Positions 45,486-53,483 of a DNA stretch of 64,000 nucleotides are shown here, piece by piece. Position 1 is the stretch's first letter; the number at the start of each line of letters is the position of its first letter. Both the position numbers and the translations under genes were made by a program. The DNA comes from Bog-473 sp963728845. GTDB taxonomy: Bacteria > Actinomycetota > Acidimicrobiia > Acidimicrobiales > RAAP-2. The DNA lies in contig CAVSLS010000057.1 of assembly GCA_963728845.1 (NCBI GenBank), positions 1-64,000 on the forward strand, read 5' to 3'. A model generated the notes under the pieces. The model ran no database searches. It saw only the letters and a list, made by a program, of their open reading frames with translations, and was not told where the DNA came from.

Positions 45486-45794
45486 ATGCAGTTGAAGGCA
45501 GGGACGAGGCTGCGGAGCGCAACCGACGCCTGCGAGGTCGTCGTGGTGCGGACACCAGGTGAGGAGCCCGTCGACTTGCGCTGCGGGGGGCACCCCATGG
45601 TGGCCGCCGACGCCGAGGTGACGCCACAGAGCGCCGAAGCCGGCTTCGAAGAGGGTACGCAGCTGGGCAAGCGGTACGCCGACGAGGAGCTCGGCCTGGA
45701 GGTGCTGTGCACGAAGGCCGGGGAAGGTTCGCTCTCGGTGGGCGAGACCCCGCTCGCCGTCAAGGGCGCCAAACCCCTGCCCGCCTCGGACTGA
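45486..45794 (+). CDS. Small conserved-looking protein of unknown function
   Basis: A 102-residue protein beginning MQLKAGTRLRSATDACEV, with VDLRCGGHPM in the middle and a C-terminal half rich in small residues. It has three Cys (one near the start, one in LRCGG, one in LEVLCTK), which could bind a metal, but no family is recognised. Starts at GTG 45459 or 45480 are possible. It ends 31 bases before an acyl-CoA synthetase gene on the same strand, so a role with that enzyme is plausible. Confidence 0.6.
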   Translation: MQLKAGTRLRSATDACEVVVVRTPGEEPVDLRCGGHPMVAADAEVTPQSAEAGFEEGTQLGKRYADEELGLEVLCTKAGEGSLSVGETPLAVKGAKPLPASD

Positions 45795-45825
45795 GCGCGC
45801 CCGTACCGGAGGAGGTTCCCGCTCC

Positions 45826-47328
45826 GTGAACATCGCCATGCTGCTCGAGATGGCGGCCGAGGGCGACCCTGACCGCATCGTCCTCGGCTCGCACGACGGC
45901 GGCATCAGCGCCGCCGAGCTCCTCGAGCGGGCGAAGCGGGCCGCCGTCTACTTCGAGAAGAGCGGGGCCGAGGTCGTCGGCTACTTCGGGCTGAACTCCG
46001 ACGTCTTGCCGGTGGCGTTGTTCGGTGCCGCGCTGGCGGGCGTGCCGTTCTCGCCGATCAACTACCGGGCCCCGGACGAGCAGCTGCACGGGATCCTGGG
46101 GCGGGTCGCCGGCGGCCTGATGATCGCCGACGACGACGAAGTCGAGCGGCTGCGGGCGTGCGGCGCCGAGCACGTGGTGACGAAGGAAGAGTTCGCCGCG
46201 GCCATCGCCGAACCGGTCACGGGCGAACATCAATTCGTCGACCCTGAGGAGATCGCCGTGCTGCTCTTCACCAGCGGCACGACGTCAGAACCCAAGGCTG
46301 CAGTGCTGCGCCACCGGCATCTCGTCTCCTACATCATCTCGAGCGTCGAGTTCTTGGGGTGCGCGCCAGACGAGGCCCAGTTGATCTGCGTGCCGCCGTA
46401 CCACATCGCCGGGATGGCGGCGGTGTTGAGCTCCCTGTACGCGGGGCGGCGCATGATGTACCTGCCGGCGTTCGAGGCCGCCTCCTGGGTCCGGTTGGCC
46501 ACCTCCGAGCGGATCACGCACGCCATGGTCGTGCCGACCATGCTCGGGCGCATCCTGCAGGCCGTCGAGGACGCCGGGGTGGAGCCGCCGGCGCTGCGCC
46601 ACCTCTCCTACGGCGGTGGGCGGATGCCGCTCGAGCTCGTGGAGCGCACGTTGCGCGACCTGCCCCACGTCGACCTGGTCAATGCCTACGGGTTGACCGA
46701 GACGTCGTCGACGATCGCCATGCTGACGCCCGACGACCATCGTGAGGCCTTCGCCAGCGCCGACCCGGCGGTGCGGGCGCGGCTCGGGTCGGTGGGGCGT
46801 CCCCTGCCGTCCCTCGAGGTGGAGGTGCGCGGCACCGATGAAGCCGTCCTGCCGCCGGGCGAGAAGGGCGAGATCTGGGTGCGGGGCGAGCAGGTCGCAG
46901 GCGAATACTTGGGGCGTTCGGTGCTCGATGAGGAGGGGTGGTTCCGCACCCGGGACGCGGGGTGGTTCGACGAGCACGGCTTCTTGTTCGTGGAGGGCCG
47001 GCTGGACGACGTCATCGTGCGGGGCGCCGAGAACATCTCGCCGGGCGAGATCGAAGAGGTGCTGCAGGCGCACCCGGGCGTGACCGAGGCCGCCGTCATC
47101 GGCATCCCCGACACCGAGTGGGGTGAAGCGGTGGCGGCCGTCGTGGTGCTGCGGCCCGGCGCATCGGTCACCGAGGACGCGCTGCAAGGGTGGGTGCGAG
47201 AACGGCTGCGCTCGACGAAGACCCCCGTCGTCGTGGAATTCCGGGACGAGTTGCCCTACTCGCCGACCGGGAAGCTCCTACGGCGGGTGCTACGCGCCGA
47301 GCTGGCGGGCCGGGGCGAGCCCGCCTGA
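45826..47328 (+). CDS. Acyl-CoA synthetase (AMP-binding family)
   Basis: A 500-residue adenylate-forming ligase. Core motifs: LLFTSGTTSEPKAAVLRHRH, NAYGLTETSSTIAM, WFRTRDAGWFDEHGFLFVEG and the C-terminal RGAENISPGEIEEVL, with the catalytic Lys in SPTGKLLRR. GTG start at 45826 with GGAGGAGG upstream. It activates a carboxylic acid as its CoA thioester; the natural acid is unknown. Convergent with a metallophosphoesterase, with a shared terminator between. Confidence 0.9.
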   Translation: MNIAMLLEMAAEGDPDRIVLGSHDGGISAAELLERAKRAAVYFEKSGAEVVGYFGLNSDVLPVALFGAALAGVPFSPINYRAPDEQLHGILGRVAGGLMIADDDEVERLRACGAEHVVTKEEFAAAIAEPVTGEHQFVDPEEIAVLLFTSGTTSEPKAAVLRHRHLVSYIISSVEFLGCAPDEAQLICVPPYHIAGMAAVLSSLYAGRRMMYLPAFEAASWVRLATSERITHAMVVPTMLGRILQAVEDAGVEPPALRHLSYGGGRMPLELVERTLRDLPHVDLVNAYGLTETSSTIAMLTPDDHREAFASADPAVRARLGSVGRPLPSLEVEVRGTDEAVLPPGEKGEIWVRGEQVAGEYLGRSVLDEEGWFRTRDAGWFDEHGFLFVEGRLDDVIVRGAENISPGEIEEVLQAHPGVTEAAVIGIPDTEWGEAVAAVVVLRPGASVTEDALQGWVRERLRSTKTPVVVEFRDELPYSPTGKLLRRVLRAELAGRGEPA

Positions 47329-47338
47329 GGCAGGCCGG

Positions 47339-47362
47339 CCGGGGTGTCGGTTCCCACCCCGG
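47339..47362. terminator. Bidirectional hairpin terminator between convergent genes
   Basis: CCGGGGTG (47339-47346) and CACCCCGG (47355-47362) form a perfect 8-bp stem with an 8-base loop. It fills the 36-base gap between the plus-strand ligase stop and the minus-strand phosphoesterase stop and can serve both. Confidence 0.7.
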
Positions 47363-47364
47363 AC

Positions 47365-48237
47365 TCAGTGCGGGTAGTACAGCGGCGTGTCCTCGCCCAC
47401 TACCAACTGGCGCAGACCCTCGGGCGCCACGAACTGGTGGTCGGCCACCCCGGTCCCCGAGAGTCCGAGCTGCAGGACTCCGCAGCGCTTGGTCCCGATC
47501 GTCGCCTGCCACGAGTCAGGCAGCGCGGCCCACGTGGTCGGGGCCCAGACATGGGCCGTGCCGTCGAGCTCGAGGGTCCGGTACTGGTGCACGTGGCCGC
47601 TCACGACGAGCCGAAGGCGACGGTCCTCGGCGAGCAGTCCGCGCAGGCGGTCGCGGGCCGGCGACGGCACGAACCGGACACCCGGCGCATCGGCGAGCTC
47701 CGTGTCGGTTGCGTCGATCGGCTTGTGGGAGACGAACAGCAACGGGCGCAGCCGGGTGGCCGCGGCGGCCAGGACCTCCTCCAACCAGACCCACTGCTCG
47801 TCTTCCGCTGGCAGGCCCGAGCCGAACAGCTGTGCGTTGACGCCCACCAGCTCCCAGCCCTCGACGTCGCGTGTCCACCAGGGTGGACCCACGGCTCGGG
47901 TCCAGTTCGCGAGGTTCTCCTCGGTCACGTCGCCGACGGCGTCACCCCCGGGGATCGGGTTGTCCCCTATGTCGTGATTGCCGGGAACCGCGACCCACGG
48001 TGCCGGCGAGAGCCGGCCGAGCTGCTCCCCCGCGTAGTCGAGGTCCTCGGCGTCGTTCTCACCGTCGAGCGACAGGTCGCCGACGTGGACCACGAGGTCG
48101 GGTCGGGTGCGATGGACGTGGTCGACGACGGCCGACCAGTTGCGCTCCGCTTCGAGCGCTCGCCCGGACAGGTGGCTGTCCGAGACCACGACCAGCTGTG
48201 CCGCCGCCGCTGCGGCGGGCCTAGGCAGGGTCCCCAC
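47365..48237 (-). CDS. Metallophosphoesterase (calcineurin-like)
   Basis: A 290-residue two-metal phosphoesterase. All five motifs are seen: VVSDSHLSG, HVGDLSLDGEND, VAVPGNHDIGDN, LLFVSHKPID and VVSGHVHQYRT. It resembles cyclic-nucleotide or 3',5'-phosphodiesterase types, but the substrate is not determined. The GTG at 48237 lies inside the end of the PPOX gene, so it is the third gene of a coupled operon with the PPOX protein and the zinc-finger/HTH protein. Confidence 0.9.
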   Translation of the reverse strand: MGTLPRPAAAAAAQLVVVSDSHLSGRALEAERNWSAVVDHVHRTRPDLVVHVGDLSLDGENDAEDLDYAGEQLGRLSPAPWVAVPGNHDIGDNPIPGGDAVGDVTEENLANWTRAVGPPWWTRDVEGWELVGVNAQLFGSGLPAEDEQWVWLEEVLAAAATRLRPLLFVSHKPIDATDTELADAPGVRFVPSPARDRLRGLLAEDRRLRLVVSGHVHQYRTLELDGTAHVWAPTTWAALPDSWQATIGTKRCGVLQLGLSGTGVADHQFVAPEGLRQLVVGEDTPLYYPH

Positions 48238-48681
48238 CCCGATGGGCCGGGTTGGTCCGGCTCGGGCCGGCGCTCCAGCCGACGAGCCTCGTCACGTCCA
48301 GACAGACGACAGCGGCGAACTCGGTGCCACGGTACTGCGGGTACTTCTCGCGCAGCGCGTGCTCGCAGTCCTCGCGGTGTTGCCTGCTGATGTCACGATC
48401 CGGGCGCCGCAGGAGGTGCCGCGCACCCACCACAGGCGCGACCAGTCGCCGGGGTCCCAATGCTCGCAGAGCAGGGTCGCCGCGGCGTCATGATCGAGGT
48501 TGCGCAGACGCCCCAGCTCGGTCGTCTCTTTCGCCTTGACCCGGTCGACCGGGGTCACGACGGTCCCGCAGACGACGGAGAAGCAGACCGGCACGGCGTC
48601 GATGCGCTGTTGGCGGTTCGACGTGCACAAGATGCCGTGGTCAGCGGCACGGAGGTGCCGCCAGTTGTCGTCGTCGGTCAT
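48221..48681 (-). CDS. PPOX-class F420-dependent oxidoreductase-like protein, frameshifted
   Basis: About 153 residues when joined, of the split-barrel PPOX class that binds F420 or flavin. The first frame begins MTDDDNWRHLRAADHGILCT and reaches LCEHWDPGDWSRLWWVR; the second continues HLLRRPDRDISRQHREDCE and KYPQYRGTEFAAVVCLDVTR. One missing base at about 48413-48426 would join them. The reconstructed sequence resembles the Rv0121 (TIGR03668) group. ATG 48681 lies 10 bases after the zinc-finger gene, and its end overlaps the phosphoesterase start. Both parts look unchanged, so a sequencing indel is likely. Confidence 0.75.
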
Positions 48682-48691
48682 TCGCACCCTG

Positions 48692-49072
48692 CTACCCCTC
48701 CGCGGCGAAGCGCTCCCAGGCCGACTGGCGCGTGATGCCCAGGGAGTCGCCGATCTGCGCCCAGGTGGCACCAAGCGTGCGGGCGCGGCGCACCCAGCCG
48801 AGGAGGCTCTCTTCGACCTGGGCCTGCGCACGGGCCACGTTGGGGAGGTTGGCCAACGCCGCATCGAGCGAGTCGGTCAGCTCCCAGGGCAAGAGCCGGG
48901 GCTCGCGATCTCCCGCGGGAAGGTCGCTGATGATCTGGCGACACAGGTCGATGCAGCCGTCACAGACGAAGACGGCGGGACCGGCCACGAGGGCCTTCAC
49001 TTCGGTGTTCGGCTTCAGGCAGAAGGAGCAGCAGGCGATGACGTCCTTCTCTTCGGCGTCGGGGGCCGTCAC
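48692..49072 (-). CDS. ClpX-type C4 zinc finger fused to a helix-turn-helix
   Basis: A 126-residue protein. Residues 14-46 (CCSFCLKPNTEV to CDGCIDLC) form the C4 zinc-binding domain found at the N-terminus of ClpX, but no AAA+ domain follows. Instead, the C-terminus reads LGATWAQIGDSLGITRQSAW, a helix-turn-helix. It may bind DNA and use the zinc domain to dimerise or contact ClpX adaptors. It leads an operon with a PPOX protein and a metallophosphoesterase. Confidence 0.8.
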   Translation of the reverse strand: MTAPDAEEKDVIACCSFCLKPNTEVKALVAGPAVFVCDGCIDLCRQIISDLPAGDREPRLLPWELTDSLDAALANLPNVARAQAQVEESLLGWVRRARTLGATWAQIGDSLGITRQSAWERFAAEG

Positions 49073-49268
49073 GCGGATTCGGCCTCCGCGGACGGGGTGT
49101 CTCCCGCAAAACTGTCAACAAACTCGTTGAGAGTGTTCAGAGAGCCCTCACCCCTCGGTCCCGGCTTCCGCTCCTGCTTCGTTGTCAGGGTTCACCTTAC
49201 TGTGTCAAGGCAACCCTGACAAGAGTGCCGTCGCCGATCCACTCCGCCGGTCTGGCCCGTCGTGTGGG
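49073..49268. other. Intergenic region with promoter-like and inverted-repeat elements
   Basis: No gene is supported. On the minus strand it precedes the zinc-finger operon; TTGACA (complement of 49114-49119) is a possible -35 element, and TCAAC/GTTGA (49115-49119 / 49126-49130) a small inverted repeat. The larger repeat at 49182-49222 is listed separately. Confidence 0.4.
49182..49222. terminator. Perfect 11-bp inverted repeat downstream of the P450 gene
   Basis: TTGTCAGGGTT (49182-49192) and AACCCTGACAA (49212-49222) are perfect complements with a 19-base spacer. It lies 47 bases after the reconstructed P450 stop and 110 bases upstream of the zinc-finger operon. It could be a terminator for the P450 or a regulator site for the operon; the moderate GC of the arms fits an operator rather well. 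Confidence 0.5.
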
Positions 49269-50470
49269 TCAGGGCACGACGACCGGCAGGCTCTCCACCC
49301 GCGCACGGTCGAGGTGTGGGCCTGGACGGCCTGGTCCCAGTCCACCTCCCAGATGGGGAAGCGCCGGAGGACCTCCTCGAGGGCGATGCGGCCCTCGAGC
49401 CGGGCCAGGTGACTGCCGAGGCAGAAGTGGATGCCGTAGCCGAAGGCAAGATGCTGCTCCACCGTGCGGTGGATGTCGAAGCGGTCCGGTTCAGGGAACT
49501 TGCGCTCGTCCCGGTTGGCGGCGCCGTTCATGAGCAGCAACACGCTGCCTGCGGGCACGGTCCGGTCGTAGTGCTCCACCTCCTCGGTCACGAACCTGGC
49601 CTGCACCGGTGACGGCGACTCGAAGCGCAGGAGCTCGTCGATGGCCCCCGTGATCAGGCTCGGGTCGTCCGCCAGCTCCCGGCGCTGGTCCGGGTGCTCG
49701 GCCAGCAACTTGCCGGCCCAGCCGATGAGCCGCGTCGTCGTCTCGTTGCCGGCACCGGCCAGCAAGCCGACGTACCCGAGCACCTCCGCTCGGGTCAGTG
49801 TCCTGGTCGCGCCGGTCGTGTCCACGAACTCGGCCTGCAGCAGCTTGGTCATCAGGTCGTCGGAGGGATGCTCCGCCCGCCACTCGATGTACTCGGCGAA
49901 CCCGTCGCCGCCGACGGACGCGAGGTCCTGCTGCGGGGTGGGGGCGCTCCCCTCCTCGAGGCGCAGGGACTTGTCGAGGCGGTCCCGGATCGCCACTTGG
50001 TCCTCCTCGGGGATACCCAGCAGCATGCCGATGACCCGCATCGGCATCTCGGCGGCCAGATCGTGGATGAAGTCGAAGCGCCCGGCACCGACCAGCGGGT
50101 CCAGGGTCCGGCTGCAGAAGCGGCGCACCTCCGGCTCGATGGCGTTCATCGCCCTCGGCGTGAACACCCGGCTCAAGAGGCTCCGGTGCTCGTCGTGGGC
50201 GGGCGGATCCTCGAAGAGGATCGAGCCCGGAGGGATCTCCAAGCCGCTCTTGATCAGCTCGAGCACGGATCCCTTCCCCGAGATGTAGGTCTTCCAGTCG
50301 GCCAATCCGCGCCGGACGTCCTCGAAGCGGCTCAGGGCGTAGAAGTCGTGTTGTTCGTTGTAGTAGAGGGGTGCCTCGTCGCGCATCCGTTTCCAGACCG
50401 GGTACGGGTCCGCGTCGATATCGAAGTCGTACGGGTCGTAGTACAGCTCCATGCCCGCCGACGTGGTCAC
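49269..50470 (-). CDS. Cytochrome P450, frameshifted at its last codons
   Basis: A 400-residue heme monooxygenase when repaired. I-helix LAGAGNETTTRLIG, ExxR in DELLRFESPSP, and heme-Cys loop FGYGIHFCLGSHLAR are intact. Near the end it reads STVRGWRACRSSCPDPHDG and runs on to 49205; one extra G near 49296-49298 gives STVRGWESLPVVVP with a stop at 49269-49271, the normal P450 ending and similar to the P450 at 27-28 kb. Starts MTTSAGMELYYDPYDF. Substrate and redox partner unknown; it has no close operon partner. Confidence 0.9.
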
Positions 50471-50533
50471 GGAGAACCCTCCCCTTCGATTCGTCCGCTC
50501 ATCTCTCCTCCAGCTCGGTTCATGTCGATCGGG

Positions 50534-51298
50534 TCAGAAGCTGCGGCAGTAGACCGTGTCCATCTTCTGGGTCCGTGGCCGCGTGACGATGAAGAGGTGG
50601 ACGTCGCCGATCGCCTCCACCTCTTGACCCGCGTGGCGCCCGATGGCCTGGTTCAAGAGGCCGAGCTCCGTCCAGCGTGCGTGGGCGGCCGCGGCGTGCC
50701 CCGGATCCCAGTCCCAGTCGGTCGACCCCATGCCGGCCCCCTGGGCCGTGCCCTGGACCACGGTGGTGACCCTGATGTCGTCGTCGCGCACTTCGAGAGC
50801 GAGCACCACGCCGAACGCCTCCAGTGCGGCCTTGCTGGCCACGTACATCGACAGCATCGGGAAGGGGTGCAACGTGGACTCGCTCGAGGTGTTGACGATG
50901 TCGCCGCCGCCGGCAGAGCGCAGGAGGGGGATGGCTGCCCGCGACGTGTACACCGGACCCATGAGGTTGGTCGCGAGCTGCCGCTCGATGTCGCTGTCGC
51001 TCAGGAGCTCGACCGGGCAGGGGCGGTACACGGCGGCATGGTTGACCAGCACGTCCAGCTTGCCGAACCGCCGCCCGATCTCGTCGAAGGCGGCTCGCAC
51101 GCTGTCAGGGTCGCCGACGTCGGTGGCGAGGGGGAACGCCGACGGGCCGAGCCCCTCGGCGACCTGTTCCAAGCGGGCCTTGTTGCGCGCCAGCATGACC
51201 ACCGCGGCCCCTTCTGCGAGGAAGCGCGTCACGATGCCGAGCCCGGACCCTGCCGAGGCGCCCGTGACGACCGCGACCTTGCCGTCGAGAGCGCCCAT
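50534..51298 (-). CDS. Short-chain dehydrogenase/reductase (SDR)
   Basis: A 254-residue NAD(P)-dependent oxidoreductase. Cofactor motif TGASAGSGLG at 13-22, NHAA (in place of NNAG), catalytic Ser in VNTSSESTL and YVASKAALEA carrying Tyr-x3-Lys. The C-terminal region is unusual (HLFIVTRPRTQKMDTVYCR). ATG 51298, two bases after a 27-codon open frame that could be a small upstream gene. Substrate unknown. Confidence 0.88.
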   Translation of the reverse strand: MGALDGKVAVVTGASAGSGLGIVTRFLAEGAAVVMLARNKARLEQVAEGLGPSAFPLATDVGDPDSVRAAFDEIGRRFGKLDVLVNHAAVYRPCPVELLSDSDIERQLATNLMGPVYTSRAAIPLLRSAGGGDIVNTSSESTLHPFPMLSMYVASKAALEAFGVVLALEVRDDDIRVTTVVQGTAQGAGMGSTDWDWDPGHAAAAHARWTELGLLNQAIGRHAGQEVEAIGDVHLFIVTRPRTQKMDTVYCRSF

Positions 51299-51300
51299 GA

Positions 51301-51384
51301 TCAGCCCTGGGTGAGGCGTTCGACCTCGCTGAGGACGGCGAGCCCGTGGTGGTCCTGCGCCCGGCCCGGCTGGGTGTCGCTCAC
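51301..51384 (-). CDS. Possible small protein of 27 residues upstream of the SDR gene
   Basis: GTG 51384 opens a frame MSDTQPGRAQDHHGLAVLSE and ends with TGA at 51301-51303, two bases before the SDR ATG. The spacing suggests translational coupling. No family is known to me and the length is short, so this may be a leader peptide or chance. Confidence 0.25.
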   Translation of the reverse strand: MSDTQPGRAQDHHGLAVLSEVERLTQG

Positions 51385-51451
51385 GGGGCCGATTGTCCCA
51401 CGCCGGCAGCCATCCTCGGGCCGGAGGGCCTCGTTTCGCAGCCTCCCGCGG

Positions 51452-53101
51452 TCACTTGACCGCCACCTCGACGATCTTGACGACGACCAGGGCCAGTGCG
51501 ACGACGAGGTAGCCGCGCAGCGCGATGAGACCGAGCTTGCGCTGGCGCGACATCGCGGGGCGCGCCAGCCGGGCCAGGGGCGGCATCCGCCAGGTGTCGC
51601 GGTGCAAGGTCTCGGCCAGCACGTCGTCCACCCTGACCTCGTGGCGGTGCCGACGGCCCTGGATCAGCAGGAAGGCGCCGAGGACCAGGCCGCTCACCGT
51701 GCCCACCGCCATCACGGCAAGGATCTGCGAGCCCGTGATGGCGGGAAACAGCACGCTGGCCGTCAGGATGACCGACAGGATCACCAGGACCCAGATGATG
51801 ACCCCGGTCACGATGTTGAGCTTCCTGCCGTTGACCCAGGGCCCGAGCACGGCCCTGTCGTTGCACAGGATGGCCAGGAACACGACGGCGCTGGGCAGGA
51901 GGACGCCGGCCAGCACCTGCACGCCAAGCGTCAAGAGGCCAAGCGGCACCCGGGGGATGAGCACCAACGCAGCTGCCAGCGCAATGAGCGCGGCGTAGCA
52001 GGCGTAGAACCCCTTGGCCTGGGTCACGGGCCGGTGCAGGGAGTGCCTCTGGTTCAACACGTCGCTCGTGGCGTAGGCGGTGGCCAGCCCGACGGCGGCG
52101 GCTCCGATGATGGCGGCGTCGATCAGGGCGATGGCGAACAGGTCCCCTACCGTGCGCGACACGTAGGTGGCGAGCCCATGGGCGACCCCTCCCGCGTCGG
52201 TGAAGTGCCCGAAGCCCGGGGTGTGGGCGAAGGCAGCAGCCGAGAAGCCCATGATCGCCACGGCGCCGACGACCACCAGGGCGATGCCGATGACGAGGTC
52301 GACACGCTCGTAGTTGATCCACCGCGGCGTGATGCGCTTGTCGATGATGTACGACTGCTGGAAGAACAGCTGCCACGGGGCCACTGTCGTGCCGACGATG
52401 CCGATGACCAGCAGCATCACCGAGGACAGTGGTGCGCCGTGGGGGATGCGGGGCACGACGAAGTCGTGGGCCACCTGCCCGATCGGCGGGTGCACCATGA
52501 GCACGAGGGGGACCAGCAGGAGCGAGCCGACGACGAGCATCAAGCAGAGCCGCTCGAAGCGCCGGAAGCTCCCCGTGCTCACCGCGCCGACGATGGCCAC
52601 CGCGGCGACGATCACCGAGGGGACCTTGGGCAGCCCGAGGTAGGGGACGGCCAAGGAGATGCCGATGAACTCGGTGACGATGGTCAGCGCGTTCAACAGG
52701 AACAGGTCGACGACGCTGAACGCGCCCCAGAACTTGCCGAAGCGCTCGAGGATGAGCCGGGCGTGTCCAACGCCGGTGACAGCGCCGAGGCGCAGCACCA
52801 TGTCCTGGCATACGTAGAGCACCGGGATCAACAGGCCGAGCGTCCACACGAGGTGGGTGCCGAAGTTCTGGCCGGCCTGGCCGTAGGTCGAAAAGGCGCC
52901 GGCGTCGTTGTCGCCGACCATCACGATGAGCCCCGGCCCGACGATGGCGAGCAGGGTCTTGAGCTTGAGCGAAAGCCTCGGGCGGGCTGCCGTGTCGCCG
53001 TACGCGATGGTGCCGAGGGCGCCGTTGATGTGGCCGACGTGGGCGTCGTCGATGACGGCGGCGCCCCGGCGCGGTGGTGCAAGGTGGGTGAAGTTCTCCA
53101 T
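51452..53101 (-). CDS. NRAMP-family divalent metal transporter with altered metal-site motifs
   Basis: A 549-residue inner-membrane protein with about 11 hydrophobic segments. The first helix reads VGPGLIVMVGDNDAGAF, where classical NRAMP has DPGN; the Asp is kept but the Asn is Ala. The sixth helix reads GTTVAPWQLFFQQS, where classical members have MPHN; the Met is Ala and the His is Trp. These changes resemble NRAMP-related magnesium transporters, so the substrate may be Mg2+ rather than Mn2+/Fe2+ (inference). ATG 53101 has GGAGA upstream. A 380-base leader with several hairpins precedes it. Confidence 0.85.
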   Translation of the reverse strand: MENFTHLAPPRRGAAVIDDAHVGHINGALGTIAYGDTAARPRLSLKLKTLLAIVGPGLIVMVGDNDAGAFSTYGQAGQNFGTHLVWTLGLLIPVLYVCQDMVLRLGAVTGVGHARLILERFGKFWGAFSVVDLFLLNALTIVTEFIGISLAVPYLGLPKVPSVIVAAVAIVGAVSTGSFRRFERLCLMLVVGSLLLVPLVLMVHPPIGQVAHDFVVPRIPHGAPLSSVMLLVIGIVGTTVAPWQLFFQQSYIIDKRITPRWINYERVDLVIGIALVVVGAVAIMGFSAAAFAHTPGFGHFTDAGGVAHGLATYVSRTVGDLFAIALIDAAIIGAAAVGLATAYATSDVLNQRHSLHRPVTQAKGFYACYAALIALAAALVLIPRVPLGLLTLGVQVLAGVLLPSAVVFLAILCNDRAVLGPWVNGRKLNIVTGVIIWVLVILSVILTASVLFPAITGSQILAVMAVGTVSGLVLGAFLLIQGRRHRHEVRVDDVLAETLHRDTWRMPPLARLARPAMSRQRKLGLIALRGYLVVALALVVVKIVEVAVK

Positions 53102-53483
53102 GGCGGTCTCCTTGTGCGAGGAGAACGCTTCTTCGACCGTCGGCCGCCATGACGGGAGTCGGCAGACGGCCGGGGAAGGGTTCTCCGTCTCGATGCTGGA
53201 AGGTCGAGCGGATCCGAGACACCACGGAGGTGCGTCGGAAAGGGGCAAAGGACCTGCGAAACGCAGGCAGCGCAGGTGGCATGCACCTGCGGGGGACCCC
53301 GGCGGCGGCTCCTGACTCAGCGGGGAGCTAGTTCAGGCGGGAAGCGACGCCGGGGCACGGCTGTGGGGGCTGGCAACTATGAGGTTCTGAGCTCATGACC
53401 GGCCCTCCTTTCACGCTGTACGACAGGGCGTCGCCCACAGTGTACCCGGGCCCGGCCCGGTTTCGTGGCCGGCCCCCGACGAG
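53102..53483 (-). other. Long structured leader upstream of the NRAMP-like gene
   Basis: No gene is supported in these 382 bases. Hairpins are visible: CCTGCG/CGCAGG (53253-53258 / 53262-53267), GCAGGTG/CACCTGC (53272-53278 / 53284-53290) and a GGGG/CCCC pair right after. Such a leader before a metal transporter could carry an RNA regulator, but it does not match a riboswitch consensus that I can verify. Confidence 0.45.

Noticed and set aside
53240..53340. A c-di-AMP (ydaO-type) or M-box riboswitch before the NRAMP gene
   Set aside because: GGGGGACCC occurs only on the plus strand, which has no gene downstream, and the other consensus parts do not fit.
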